From Erodium maritimum (taxonomy: Eukaryota; Streptophyta; Magnoliopsida; Geraniales; Geraniaceae): 64,000 nucleotides of DNA. The notes beneath the pieces are model-generated. The model did not search any database, was not told where the DNA came from, and saw nothing but the letters and a program-made list of their open reading frames with translations. The DNA lies in NCBI GenBank assembly GCA_963921825.1, contig OY997596.1:34897932-34961931 (forward strand), in the 5' to 3' direction. The stretch's first letter is position 1. Every line of letters starts with the position of its first letter. Both the position numbers and the translations under genes were made by a program. Positions 1-10,555 of the stretch are shown piece by piece.

Positions 1-107
1 GTGGTGTCGCCACAACACCAGTTCTAAGCAGATAACCTTTCCGCGTAGGACCTGCTCTCGTGGATCCATTTCCCAAAACGGTTTCTCCTCATACTAGACA
101 TCACCTG

Positions 108-323
108 CTATCTCGACATCTGCCCACTCAATGACGTGCGAGGGGTCCGCAGATACTTCCGCAACTGGGAAACGTGGATATTCCCAAGCTGCGGTGGCAG
201 TGCACGTCGGCATGCAACTGCTCCCACTCCACTCAAGACCTCGAAAGGCCCGATACACCGCGGGGCTAACCTGCCTCCGCCGCGGTTGAAACGCACCAGT
301 CCACCTTTCGGACTCACCTCCAA
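108..323 (-). pseudogene. gypsy integrase C-terminal fragment
   Basis: This 71-codon frame carries the hallmark tail of gypsy integrases, including KGGLVRF and RCIGPFEVL, followed by a leucine/proline-rich segment and the start of the chromodomain linker (GNIHVSQLRKYL). The same block is seen in a fuller copy at about 34620-34820. It is separated by stops from the preceding integrase part, so it is not expressed as such. It marks the 3' end of pol just before where the polypurine tract and 3' LTR should lie, left of the window. Confidence 0.8.
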
Positions 324-378
324 GGATACATGGTCACCGACTGCTGACTCGAGAGGTCGGCGCCGTCTGTCAGTATAG

Positions 379-836
379 CTACTGCCGACTCTGCGCGGCC
401 TTCAACCGCTCACGCTTCGGCACGACTAACTCAGCTGTCTCTCGGACCAGTTCTAGACCCAGTAAACTCTTATTCCTCACTTCTGCCCAGCACACGGGCG
501 ATCGACACGACCTACCATACAACGCTTCGAACGGTGCCATCCTGATACTGGCCTGAAAGCTGTTGTTGTAGGCGAACTCGGCTAATCGCTCACGAAATCC
601 ATCGTGACGTACACTCATTTCCACTGTGCAAACCGCAGTGGTTGCAATAATCCAGCGGGACGCTGTTGTTCGGCTCTCACCTGCTGACAAGTGAGGCACC
701 GCGATACTAACTCCGGAGCCGCTCTCCGCATCCCGCTCCACTAGATATGCCGCCTGATGTCGCGCTCCTCTTAGTGCTACCCATGTGCACTGTCAAACGC
801 GAATAGTGCGACTCTCGCAGATCGTCGCCCCCACCG
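379..836 (-). pseudogene. gypsy integrase with catalytic core deleted
   Basis: The zinc-binding part (a CLTC-type motif, readable in a second frame near 660-700) is joined almost directly to the region after the core ([27 protein letters not shown]). In the intact arrangement at 33861-34500 about 120 residues holding the D,D-35-E triad lie between these parts. Here the junction is near 590-600. Frameshifts further break the frame. The same junction occurs in both internal copies of the array (near 50350 and 57041), so this loss predates the individual insertions. Confidence 0.8.
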
Positions 837-891
837 TTACACGGTATGAACAAACCTCCACGATACGTAACTCCCAATTAGCACGACGATC

Positions 892-1587
892 TCAGCCCTC
901 AGCGTCAACACCGCCGGAAACTCTCTCCCGGATCTCTGTCGTCTCGACATCCACCGACTGTGCCTCTATCCCCCGGCCAAGCAGTGAGGGCTGGGCCACC
1001 AATGAGCACATGGCCACGCCACCAGTAACCTCCTCTAGTTCAAGCCCGAACGTGCCCAGTTCCCCCATCATGTCCCATTCTCGGACTGATATGCTAGCAA
1101 GGCCCAGAACTGACTTTCTACTCAGGGTGTCGGCGACCACATTCGCCTTACCCGGATGGTAGAGTAGCTCAAAGTCGTACTCCTCAAGTAGCTCCATCCA
1201 TCGCCGCTGGCGCATGTTCATGTATCTTTGGGAAATGATGTACTTAAGGCTCTTGTGACCCGAGAACACCTGAAATATCTCGCCATACAAATAATACCGC
1301 CAGCCTTTCAGCGCGAACACCAATGCTGCTAACTCCAGGTCATGGGTAGGATAGTTGCGCTCGTGTGTCTTCAACTGCCTGGAGCAATAAGCAACAACTC
1401 TACCCAACTGCATCAGTACACAGTCCAGTCCTTCCCCAGACGCGTCACAATAGACCTCATACCCGACCCCACGCTCTAGCACTATCAACACTGCAGCGGT
1501 AGTCAGACGAGCATTCAGCTCCATGAACGTACGTTCACAATCCTCTGTCCACACAAACCCGACTCCCTTGCGTGTCAAAAGAGTCAT
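892..1587 (-). pseudogene. gypsy RNase H domain remnant
   Basis: The 231-codon frame reads as the RNase H part of gypsy pol: YCDASGEGL (first Asp), [13 protein letters not shown] (Glu), and [13 protein letters not shown] near the end. The third acidic position is changed: FSGHKSLKY instead of the usual FSDHKSLKY seen at about 33330. A stop separates it from the reverse transcriptase upstream (1612-2649), so even without that substitution the polyprotein is broken. The part after residue 150 is the linker to integrase. Confidence 0.85.
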
Positions 1588-1611
1588 AGGCGCGGCTAGA
1601 CGCGCAAATTC

Positions 1612-2649
1612 CTAGACCAACCGCCGATAATATCCTGTCAGCCCCAAGAAGCTGCGGATCTCGAAGACGCTCGTGGGCCGCGCCCACTTTGAAACCGCGT
1701 CGATCTTCGCCGGATCGACCAATATACCGTCACGGGACACAACGTGACCGAGGACTCTAACCTCAGCGAGCCAAGACTCGCACTTCTCCAGGTTGGCGTA
1801 TAGCTGACGTGTGCGCAACAGGGTCAGAACACCCCTCAGATGTTCCTCACGCGCCGCCTCGTTCTGCGAGTAGATCAAGATGTCGTCCACAAACCCCACC
1901 ACAAATTTATCTAAGAACGGCCGGGATATACTGTTCATCAGATCCATGAACGTTGCAGGTGCGCTCGTTAGTCCAACTGGCATCACCAAGAACTCGTAAT
2001 GCCCATAGCCTGTCCGGACTGCAATCTTTGCGATGTCCCCCTCTCGGACTCGCAACTGGTAATATCTAGATTGCAGGTCGATCTTCGAGAAGCACGTCGA
2101 CCCTATCAATTGGTCGAACAAGTCGTCAATTCTCGGCATCGGGTATCGGTTCTTCACCGTAACCCGGTTCAGTTTCCGGTAGTCCATACACATCTGAATC
2201 TCTTCACTCTTCTTCTTCACGAAGAGTGCTGGCGCTCCCCACGGCGATGTGCTCGGCCGGATAGACCCCTTCTCCCGAAGTTCCTCGAGCTGACGCTTCA
2301 GCTCGGTCAACTCGGTTGGCACGAACCTGTAAGGCGCCATCGATATCGCTGCCGTCCCCGACACCAGATCAATCCCGAACTCCATCTCACGAACTGGTGG
2401 CAACCCGCTCAACTCCTCAGGAAAGACCTCGGGAAACTCACACACCAGTCGCGGTAACTCTCGGCTCTGCACGACCAATACTTCCTCCACTGCGGTTAAT
2501 GACGACATGAGGACTCCGCTCTTACTGCCCAGAATACACGAACCTTCCGTGTTGCCTGTTGACACCGTCACTCGTCGCCAGTAAGAGTCGATATTGGCTC
2601 GGTTCTTCGCCGGCCAATCCATTCTCAGAATCACGTCAAAGGCTGTCAT
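1612..2649 (-). pseudogene. gypsy protease end plus reverse transcriptase
   Basis: A 345-codon frame starts at the end of the protease ([12 protein letters not shown]) and continues into a near-complete reverse transcriptase: [32 protein letters not shown], and the catalytic FVDDILIY box, which is intact. It ends in the thumb/connection region ([13 protein letters not shown]). The usual FGLTNAP segment reads VGLTSAP. The protease active site (DTGA) is missing because of the upstream deletion. This is the longest frame of the copy and the only reverse transcriptase belonging to this family in the window, since the array copies have lost it. Confidence 0.88.
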
Positions 2650-2902
2650 TTCGTAAGTATCCTTCCCACGGATACACGCACAAGCTCAGTCGCTGCCGAA
2701 CCTCGCGGAACCTCGCGGTCTCTCTAAGACCTCGCTCCTCTACCGTCGTTGTGCCTACCAACTCCGAACACACCCGAATCCTCGGGGTGAGGACTCGATC
2801 CAGCATCAGGGATCTTAAGCCCTCTCTCGAACCTCCTGTATCGGTTCGCTTCTCTAACTCCGTAGGCACGACAGACCCTGGTCCACACCACATCACCCCC
2901 AA
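2636..2902 (-). pseudogene. gypsy gag fragment
   Basis: The frame contains a degenerate gag C-terminal capsid segment (EGLRSLMLDRVLTPRIR, then SELVGTTTVEERGLRET) that aligns by eye with the gag of the element at 30776-31200. It runs directly into the end of protease, so the zinc knuckles and the protease active site are absent. The same fusion occurs in the array at 50640-50870 and 57331-57561. This is a shared ancestral deletion. Confidence 0.65.
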
Positions 2903-2912
2903 CCGGCGGCGG

Positions 2913-3340
2913 TTCTTACAAAAGTGAGATAATGGATTAGGGTACTAAGGAATGAAGGGAACTGATTAGGGTATTAAGAAGAACAAGAGCACATTTGGTA
3001 TTTTTTGAAATAAATTGTCATGTTCTAGACATATGATCATTTTCCGTCTAATTTCGGACGAATATTAGTGATTTGAAAAACTATTTCGTTTGAATGGCCA
3101 AAAGAACAAGAAAAAAAGCCATGGTACTAATTTTCATATAAATTTTTTAGGGCAGCGAGCTGAAATTATCCCTACGTTTTTATTAAGTTAAACTTGTCTT
3201 TTTTTATTATCGATAGGGATATCAACTATTATTATCAAATCAATATGTTTGGTCGTAATTTGTTACTAAGTATTAATATAAAAAAAATGATAGATAGACG
3301 AATGAGTTATTACATGATTTGGTAAATATATTATGTAGGA
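2913..3340. other. AT-rich intergenic DNA, no gene seen
   Basis: No reading frame, RNA gene or clear repeat boundary is visible. The segment lies between the broken gypsy edge and a Mutator-like arm. A short inverted motif around 3045-3055 (ttccgtctaatttcggacg) resembles motifs in Mutator-like termini elsewhere in the window, but no partner end was found. Confidence 0.5.
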
Positions 3341-3790
3341 AAACCTGAGGAGACATCTATTAAACCATTCCTAAGTTAAGAACCATGAGAACCAATCCAA
3401 GAAATATACACCTAAGATCCAACATTTACCATGGTGACGTATCATCATCCAAAAACACAACAAAACACCATACTTCTCATCCTCACTCACACAGGCAAGA
3501 GCATAAGTTGTAACTCACATATGAATCAAACACCAATTTATGGTATATTTTAGGTTTTTTTTGTACTGTAGCATAGCGACATCTAGTTGATAAAAGTAGT
3601 GTTACGCGTTTATGATTTATTTGCATACAGGTGCTAATAATCTATTTTTTGTAAGGTTCACAGAACATATAACATAGTTTGAGGTGATAAAAACATGTAT
3701 TCAGAAGTGATAAAAATGCATGACAGGTATGATTATATTTGTTAAACTTTAATATGGTGATAAAGACATGTGATGAAGTAATTAAAACAA
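3341..3790. repeat. Decayed one-armed relative of the Mutator-type element at 13114-14339
   Basis: The block at 3375-3520 (agaaccaatccaagaaatat, then a long CA-rich stretch ending in aggcaagagcataagttgtaa) matches the left arm of the element at 13140-13280 with many changes. Further on, 3670-3770 holds several gtgataaaaacatg motifs like those inside that element. A matching opposite arm and a TSD were not found, so this is a truncated copy. Confidence 0.5.
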
Positions 3791-4152
3791 GGGTAATTTT
3801 CATCTCACTACCCTAACTATTTTTTTTTCATCTCATTATTCTAACTCTATTTTTTGCCATCTCAGTATCCTAGAATTGGATTTGTTTTATGCCATCTCAA
3901 TATTCTAACTCTATTTTTTGCCATCTCATTGTAACTGGTTGATTTGATTTATGTTTCATTCTCAAGGATCTGTTTAGTGGGTTAGGTTCAAGGATACAAG
4001 TTTGGTCTAGAAAATTTGAATTCATAGGATAGTAAAGAGAAACTATGGGTTGATTTGTCATTCAGGGTTTAGGTGTTATGATTTGGGGAATTACTGATCA
4101 TTATGGTTTTGATTTGTGATTGATGTGGTAAATTAATACAATTCATATTCTG

Positions 4153-4375
4153 ATAGATTTATGTAATTAAGGATGATGATTTTGTGTAATTGAGGATGTG
4201 TGATGTAGTGTTATTTTGGAACCAGTAGGTATTGGTATTTACGATGAGAAGCTTTAATATTGAGATAGATTTATGTAATTGAGGATGATAATATTTTTGG
4301 AATTGAGGATGTGTGATGTAGTGTAATTTAGAACCATTAGGTATTGATACTTACGATGAGAAGCATTGATATGTT
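4153..4375. repeat. Imperfect tandem duplication of about 110 bp
   Basis: Two adjacent copies begin with gatagatttatgtaatt (4153 and 4263) and both end with acgatgagaagc (about 4240 and 4350). They differ by scattered substitutions and small indels. The duplicated unit is AT-rich and non-coding, upstream of the broken transposase-associated gene. Confidence 0.75.
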
Positions 4376-4609
4376 GAATTCATGTGTGACTTTTGGTATT
4401 GGTAGAAGAGTTGAGTCATTTTAGGAATCAAAACAGATAATGAGGCATTGATGAGAACCATTGATATTTCGAATTGCTACCTGAGTTGAGAATTGCTTGA
4501 ATTAATTAGTGAATTGAAATGTTGAATTTGCTTTGTGAATTGGTTGAACTGTAATTACTGTGTATTGAATAGATGTTTGTTTTTGTGAATGTCGAAATGA
4601 GTTTGCAGG

Positions 4610-6281
4610 ATGGGAAAAAGAAATAAAACACATTTCTATTCGAGACTCAATTTTTTGGTCGCCCCCGATCCGTCTCAGCAACCATCAGAATCAGTTGGCA
4701 CCCCCTTCGCCTCCTCACAATCAACAACAACATGCGCACCCTCATTTCGACGGTTAAGAGATTGTGATAGCCTTGTTGATAACATTTGTGAGTCAGCATC
4801 CACAACAAACAATCGTGCCAATGCCTCAAACATTCGTTTCCCTGAGCATGTAGAGGATGATGAAGATGTCGCTGCCATGGTGGATGGATGAGAGTCACAA
4901 CCTCCCATAGTCGCAACCTCCCATAAAGAAAGAGAAAACCGAGAAAAAAAGGTCTGATTACGAACAAAAACCTCCACCATAGGCTGAAGGACATGATAGG
5001 GGAAGATGGAAAATTTTTATTGGGGCATGACGGGAAAGGCTTCACAGGGACTCTTGAATGCAAAGATGTCGTGCGCACTGTTAGCTCCATAATACGAAAT
5101 TACATCCTAATGCACAAGCCACAATTTTCAGATTTGGATGAATGCGATAAGGAACTTTTGTTTTTTCAGTTTGATGTAAGTACATTACCTTTTTGTTCTC
5201 ATTTGTGTATTTATATAGGTTTCATATATAATTACTAATGTGTTGTCTTTACTCAGATTTTGTACAAGTTCACTTGCGGGCCACACCATTTCAAACTTCT
5301 GGATTTTATCATAGAAAAGGTCTCCAGCTATTACAGAGAGTTCAAGCATGACATCAGGAAATGGATGGAGAAATGTGAGCTGAAGCACACAACCCCCGAG
5401 AACCCGAATCCCGAGGTACCAATGTCGTTCGAGTTACTTCACCCCGAAGACCAATTCCTATGGCTTTGTGGACACTTCATATCGGATAAATTCATGGTAA
5501 GAAATCTCCTACACATTTTGGGAATGTTTTCTTTGTATTTTTTTAAATAAATTTTGTTCTTGCAATTAACACAATTTCATATAATGTAGAAGTGGAGCGA
5601 ATGTGGAAGGGCATCTCGTGCAAAGAACAAGCATGCTCACCATGTGGGTAGTATGACACTCGAGGAACGAGCCAAACTTTACCTTGCACGATCCTCCCTA
5701 CTTCCACATTGTGACGCCTACATCGAGGTTTACTACAAGGAAAATGACCTCAACGAGCACAACAAAAAACGAGTGGTATATATTGTTTTCATTGCATTTT
5801 GTAGCTATGTGAATGTAGTTGTGGGTTATTCTATTACGTTTTGTCCAGTATCATTAAAACTTCATGTTTGTATCTCAGATAAATGCCAAAGCAATTGTGG
5901 AGGCGGCCCGGAAAGGTTATAGGAGTCACAGGTGACCGATTGCGATGATTCATCCCCTACTATCCCCAAGACATTAACTATGAAGGAAGAGCTCTCCTCA
6001 TCGAGAAAATATTGGATAAGTAATAGAAGGGCAGATTGTAATTCAGCCTCAAGAAGGCGGCGAAGCTCTCAACGATGAGGGAGGTGGAAGGCGGTGGCTG
6101 CTCTATTGCGAGATCTTTAAGCTCCTATGAGGAGATAAAAGACTTGAAGACTCGCATTGCGGACCAAAAGACCATGTTTGAGCAACAACTAAAGGATCAG
6201 CGCAAATTGATAGAGGATCAGCGCAAAGAACTAGAGGAAAAGCTTGATGCCCAAGTAGTAGAACAAGCCAAGTTTCAATAG
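4610..6281 (+). pseudogene. Ptta/En-Spm transposase-associated gene, broken
   Basis: Coding-like exons are separated by introns with good splice sites: exon to 5175 (donor gtaagt), 5257-5496, 5590-5775, and 5879-5935, which ends at TGA. Residues ELLHPEDQFLWLCGHF, KWSECGRASRAKNKHAHHVGS and INAKAIVEAARK follow the order of the plant transposase (Ptta/En/Spm) family: Trp-rich core, Asn/Lys/His segment, then a basic helix. An N-terminal low-complexity part at 4610-4891 is out of frame with the next exon (4993-5175). After the stop, 6075-6281 encodes a coiled coil (KTRIADQKTMFEQQLKDQRK) that usually ends such proteins. The stop and frame breaks make it non-functional. The family call is by pattern, not alignment. 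Confidence 0.6.
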
Positions 6282-6629
6282 ATTTTTACAGCTTAGGCAT
6301 CCTCACAACAAGCAGTCATCCCTTCATCAGTCAAGCCGTCTTCAGCATCCCCGTCAACATCCAACCCGTCTTCCGCCCAACAGTTGTAGTAATGTCATTC
6401 CTCACCATTTTCATCTAAACAATACTTATGCGATTATGTTAACTGTTGAGTGCTGATATTGTTTATATTCATCGTGGACTTAATATAATGTACTGAACTA
6501 TGTGTTGAGTTGAAATTATTTTATGAGTCTATGCGATGTAGCTTTGTGGGATTAGGAACGTAGGTACATGTACGGCCCATATGGGGTAATGCACGATTGG
6601 GTGCAACATTTTCGAAATGTTTTTTTTGT

Positions 6630-7020
6630 TCCGGCCTAAAGTTGGCCGACGAATACAATCCGTTGGGCAAACTAACACTGCCAATTCTTTTCCAACAAAT
6701 ACTATCTGTGGGTAAGGTTAAGGACTTTACAGACGGATTCTATCCGTGGGTAAGGTTATGCCAACTTTACAAACAGATAATATCCGTATATAAAGTTTTG
6801 ACTTTACCAACGGATAGTATCCGTTAGGCAGGATCGCATCCTTAGCCACACATTAAATCCGTGGCTAAAGTGAGAACACTACCGACGGATGCATGTGTCC
6901 ACCGGCCACATCCTTGGCCGACAGATCTTGACCGACGGATAGATCTGTCAACCAAGATCTACGCCGACGAATATGCATACCTAGAAGATGGATAAAATCC
7001 GTCTGATAACTACTTATCAG
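6630..7020. repeat. Subterminal short inverted repeats
   Basis: A motif close to gacggat..atccgt recurs in both orientations, for example near 6655, 6730-6750, 6770-6790, 6810-6830 and 6990-7010. Such clusters bind the element-encoded protein in En/Spm elements, which is established for that family; binding here is inference. The cluster sits right inside the TAGTG terminus. Confidence 0.65.
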
Positions 7021-7033
7021 CTGTAGTGAGATG

Positions 7034-7330
7034 AGAAGATTTAGGATTAGAAGGGTATGAGAGTATAAATTTGAAAATTAATTAAGGACAATTTCGGTAT
7101 TTTGGAAAACAAACCATAAATGTATGGCATGGCAAAATGTTAAGTTAGGATAGGAATTCAATACTTTAGTAAGTTACGATAGATATCCAACAAACAGATA
7201 TAAATTAAGATAGTCACATGTAATTTAATAAAACTTGCATAATATATCATTTTGTTCAGTGTGATAACCGATCAAAAAGATGATTTAAAGCTTTCGCACA
7301 GAACATCATCTTAGAAAATCTCCAATGGCA
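7034..7330. other. AT-rich spacer, no gene seen
   Basis: No open frame, RNA gene or repeat with recognisable ends. It separates the CACTA-like right end from the beginning of the Harbinger-type region (an aatctccaatggcaaacc motif near 7317, similar to Harbinger-type termini). Confidence 0.5.
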
Positions 7331-7611
7331 AACCACGGCGTTGTGGTTTGGAGTAGTAGTTTGGGCCATATTTGTCTTTCTATCTCCTCCGAACCACTAC
7401 CTTTAACCACTACACCTCTAGTGGAAAACCACTACTAGTGGTTTGGTGTATTGGTGTGTACTTTCAATAATTAAAAAAAACACCATAAATTAACTAGTTA
7501 TTATATTAATGCCACATATTAAAATCCATAAACTAAACTACGAACGGGAATTAAACATAAGCTAATTAAACATATGATAATTAAACATACGATAAACTAA
7601 TAATTAAACAA

Positions 7612-8000
7612 CTAATTGTTCCTTGATGCAATGTGTTCATGCCACTTCGGGTGATATTTGAGAATTTCCCACACCGCACGTTTAGTACACTTCAGATATG
7701 TTTTCTCGTATTCCTCCACGGCCGGTGCATAGATATCGTCTGTGGATGCTCCTTCTTTGATGTGTTTCAGGTATTCCTCATCGATTGCCTTGCACTTTTT
7801 GCTAAGACGAAGGAAATGGTACTTCATCTATTTCTCTAACTGGCACGTCCACTTTGGATTGCAGTCCAAGATGTAAGTGTTGCGGAACTTGTTCCAATAC
7901 TTCCCCCGAACTCAATGAAGATGAGCCAGGTCAATGTCAGATGCATCTCTTCTTCGTCGGTCCAAAGGTGATCGGTTGTCCAAGAAGAAGAAGAGTTCAT
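7612..8000 (-). pseudogene. Harbinger-type Myb/SANT-like accessory gene, copy 1
   Basis: The minus-strand frame starting at 8000 reads a SANT-like segment (DHLWTDEEEMHLTLTWL), changes frame near 7905 to read GKYWNKFRNTY, meets a stop at about 7830, and continues into a helical block (LSKKCKAIDEEYLKHIKEG, then CTKRAVWEILKYHPKWHEH). This order (Trp-containing SANT, basic helix, a VWEILKYHPKW-type C-terminal motif) is typical of the second protein of PIF/Harbinger elements and related plant proteins. At least one frameshift and one stop break it. A possible TATA-like tttaaata lies upstream (8083-8091). Confidence 0.6.
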
Positions 8001-9359
8001 TGCAACACGAGAAGAAGGAGAGAACTTGAGAGAGAGTTGGAGAGATTTTGAGAGGTGTGAATTGTGAAGGAGGCTTGGGTGGTATTTAAAGGGGAAATTG
8101 GGGAGCTTTCGTCGTCGTTGCGACGACGCGGCGACACTATTCCCCGAATAGTGTGCGTGCACGAAAACTAAGGCACCGCAAATTAAAAAAATAATTGAAA
8201 AACATAAAAAAAACAATGACAACTAATTTATTTGTTCATATTGAAAACCCGGTTACAATTTCTAGGCTACATCAGATAGTAGGCAAGCGGTTGACGAGGC
8301 CTTCCATCATCCGTCCACGAGAAACGCGTTCCTCCGGAGTCATCTGCGAGGTATCTTGGCCCTGCATTGCAATCAACATTAGCATGATCTTTCCCTACAT
8401 CCTTTCTTTGCTCGCCATGGTCTGGGCTTGGTTCACAGTCATTACAACTTGACGTTCTCCAAACCCTGAAAGGAACTACACTGTCTCGGGTGCAACGACC
8501 AGGTCCGCCTCCACTTGCTTCCCTTTGCCTCTAGCTCTTGCCTTTGCTTGTTTCTGGCCGGTTGGACGCTCCTCCCTTGGAAGTGATATCATGTAAAACC
8601 CACTTTGTTTTAAAAGAGTATTGTTTGGGCAAACTAAAACACTGGGTAAGTTTTTGCAAACAAGTTATTTTTGAGAAGAAAAAAACAAATAAAAGGGGGA
8701 ATTAAAGGAGTTGGGCTGAGTTGAGCTGAGCTGGCGAATTGGGCCGGACTTGGGCCCATCATAAGGCAAGCCCGAGCCCAAAACGCGCAAACCATTTTCC
8801 TGTTCACGCTTCGTCTTCGTTACGCCGCACGCACCCTGAGACCCTCATTTTCGCATCACCTCTCTCGCCGTTCTCTCTCGCCGTCTCCCTCTCGACCTCC
8901 TTCTCTCACCGCACGACCGAGCCACCCACACATCGGCCTCACCTTCCACCTTCTTCTCCGTTCACAAACGAGCCCCGAAACCGAACTAGCGCCGGAGTTT
9001 TCACGGCCGAGCCCTTCTTCGCCGAGCTCGATTCGAGCGTCCTAGTGACGGGAAACGCGCGGTTCATGTCTCTCGTCCCTCTCCCTTTCTTCTCCGAACT
9101 CCGTTTGCCTGAAAACGTACTCTCTCGAGTTCAATTCGAGCGATTTCAACCGGGGCTTCGCCGGTGACCTTCGCGAGCTACAGATCTGAAACGGGGGGCG
9201 AGTTTGGGTCGTCCTCGAGCCAGCGCCGCCGTGGTCTCGCCTTGCCAAAGCCCTGACGCCCCTCCTCTACCTCCTTTTCCCCTCGCTGAGCTCTCCTGAC
9301 GCCGTGGGTGGCGGCCGGAGCAGCGATAGCTCGCCGGAGCTAGCATGAGCTCGGACTCA

Positions 9360-9610
9360 AGCCTCGATGGGCTTGGGCCAGGTCCTGGAATTGGGCCCTA
9401 GGATGAGCTGGGCCTTTAGGCCAGGGCATGGGCCTAGAAGAGCTAGGTCAGGACGGACCTTGGGCCAGGCCCGGTCTGGACGGATCTGAAGCTCGGATCA
9501 GGACCGCGTTCTAGACCGGGTTCGGGTCGGGTCTGGGGCCGGGTTCAGGTCGGGTCCGGGTCTGACCGGGCCTGGTTTCTGGACCGGGTCGGATCTGGGT
9601 CTGGTTTGCG
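9360..9610. repeat. G-rich degenerate repeat in the solo LTR
   Basis: Many variants of gggtcgggt and gggccagg follow each other, with several runs of three or more G spaced by a few bases. This could form G-quadruplex-like DNA on the + strand, which is an inference from base pattern only. It has no coding pattern. Confidence 0.6.
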
Positions 9611-10474
9611 AATCCGGGTCACAAATTTAACTAAATAATTAATTTATTTATTTGACTTAAAAATGGATTATTTAAAAGATGTTTTGAGACTTTCCGAGGA
9701 CTTTGGACATACCGGGGCTGATTGAGCATTTTGACTGTTTAAAAACCCAGACTTGGATTTCGCGGACTTCGCCCGAGAAGATCGGAGTTAGGCCAGGACG
9801 TCAGCAGCTAAGAGACGCAGCTGTTGTTATCGCCTTGAGGTAGGGAAAGTAACGGATACCGCTTTAATTACGGAAAGTTACTAGTATGCATGATTAGGGA
9901 ATAATATTAACCGGAAAGGTCCTAGTTGGCATATATGATGCGATTCACTAGAATAACCGCTTTCGATTACTAAATAACTGGACGAGTCTTAGTAACATGT
10001 AGGATGTGGTTCACTAGAATACCTGCTTTCAATACTTGGGAAATTGCCGTGCTGGTAGATGGCCCATGTCGAGCCCTAGGATTGCGTGCTGTGTGCTATA
10101 ACCGCTGTGTGAGAGTCTAAATAAGATTATACTCGGTGTTGCATGATGTGACTGTGTGTGGGCAAGTAAGCCATGTTTGATGACGTGAACCCTTGGTTGT
10201 GATATGACCAGGTGAGTGATAGACCGGTTGTGTGCTATGTTGAGATGGTCCGGTTGGTATACTGAGACCATTGGTGGATTTGTGCTGTGTGTCATACCCT
10301 ATTTGTGGGCCCCAAGAGACGGCGTAGCTGGAGTAGTACCTACACCGAGGGATAGTTCTGGTGTAGTGTATCGAGGCCAAGGATGGCGTGATCAATGTCT
10401 CGAAGATTCGCAGTCCGGGACGGTGTACGACCGAAGTATGTGCCGGTCTAGTACGTATGGTAAGTATGGACCGT

Positions 10475-10555
10475 GTCTAAGTGCGCAGAAGAGTATGGCC
10501 CATGTCTGTGTGCGCGGAAGAGTATGGCCCGTGTATGTGTGCGCGGAAGACATCG
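10475..10555. repeat. Tandem repeat, about 28 bp, three units
   Basis: The unit gcgcggaagagtatggcccg recurs three times with slight changes at about 10480, 10511 and 10539. It lies in the middle of the solo LTR and encodes nothing recognisable. Confidence 0.75.

Larger units (their letters stand above)
1..2912 (-). mobile_element. Truncated, internally deleted Ty3/gypsy retrotransposon
   Basis: Minus-strand remnants of a gypsy polyprotein lie in the order gag fragment, reverse transcriptase, RNase H, integrase ends. The element runs off the left edge, so its 3' LTR is outside the window. Similarity to the internal regions of the array at 46015-63211 is obvious: the first bases here match 49878 onward, and 2580-2912 match 50585-50895. 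Compared with the fuller gypsy element at 30281-35034 it lacks the gag C-terminus to protease stretch and the integrase core. The similarity to the array stops near 2912, where AT-rich DNA begins. Long-LTR, chromodomain-type gypsy (Tekay/Del-like) is an inference from the integrase tail and from the relatives' LTR length. Confidence 0.9.
3801..7033 (+). mobile_element. CACTA/En-Spm-like element, probably decayed
   Basis: The two ends carry an 11-bp perfect inverted repeat: catctcactac at 3801 and gtagtgagatg at 7023-7033. Within it, CACTA and TAGTG are the diagnostic termini of CACTA elements. Just inside the right end are many short inverted motifs of the form cggat...atccgt, typical of CACTA subterminal repeats. 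Between the ends lies a multi-exon broken gene resembling the plant Ptta/En/Spm transposase-associated family. Against this call, the left subterminal region lacks matching repeats, and no standard 3-bp TSD is seen if CACTA is taken as the terminus. The right end is better supported than the left. Confidence 0.5.

Noticed and set aside
8739-9167. 142-codon frame in the solo LTR
   Set aside because: CT-rich low-complexity sequence within a non-coding LTR; no recognisable domain.
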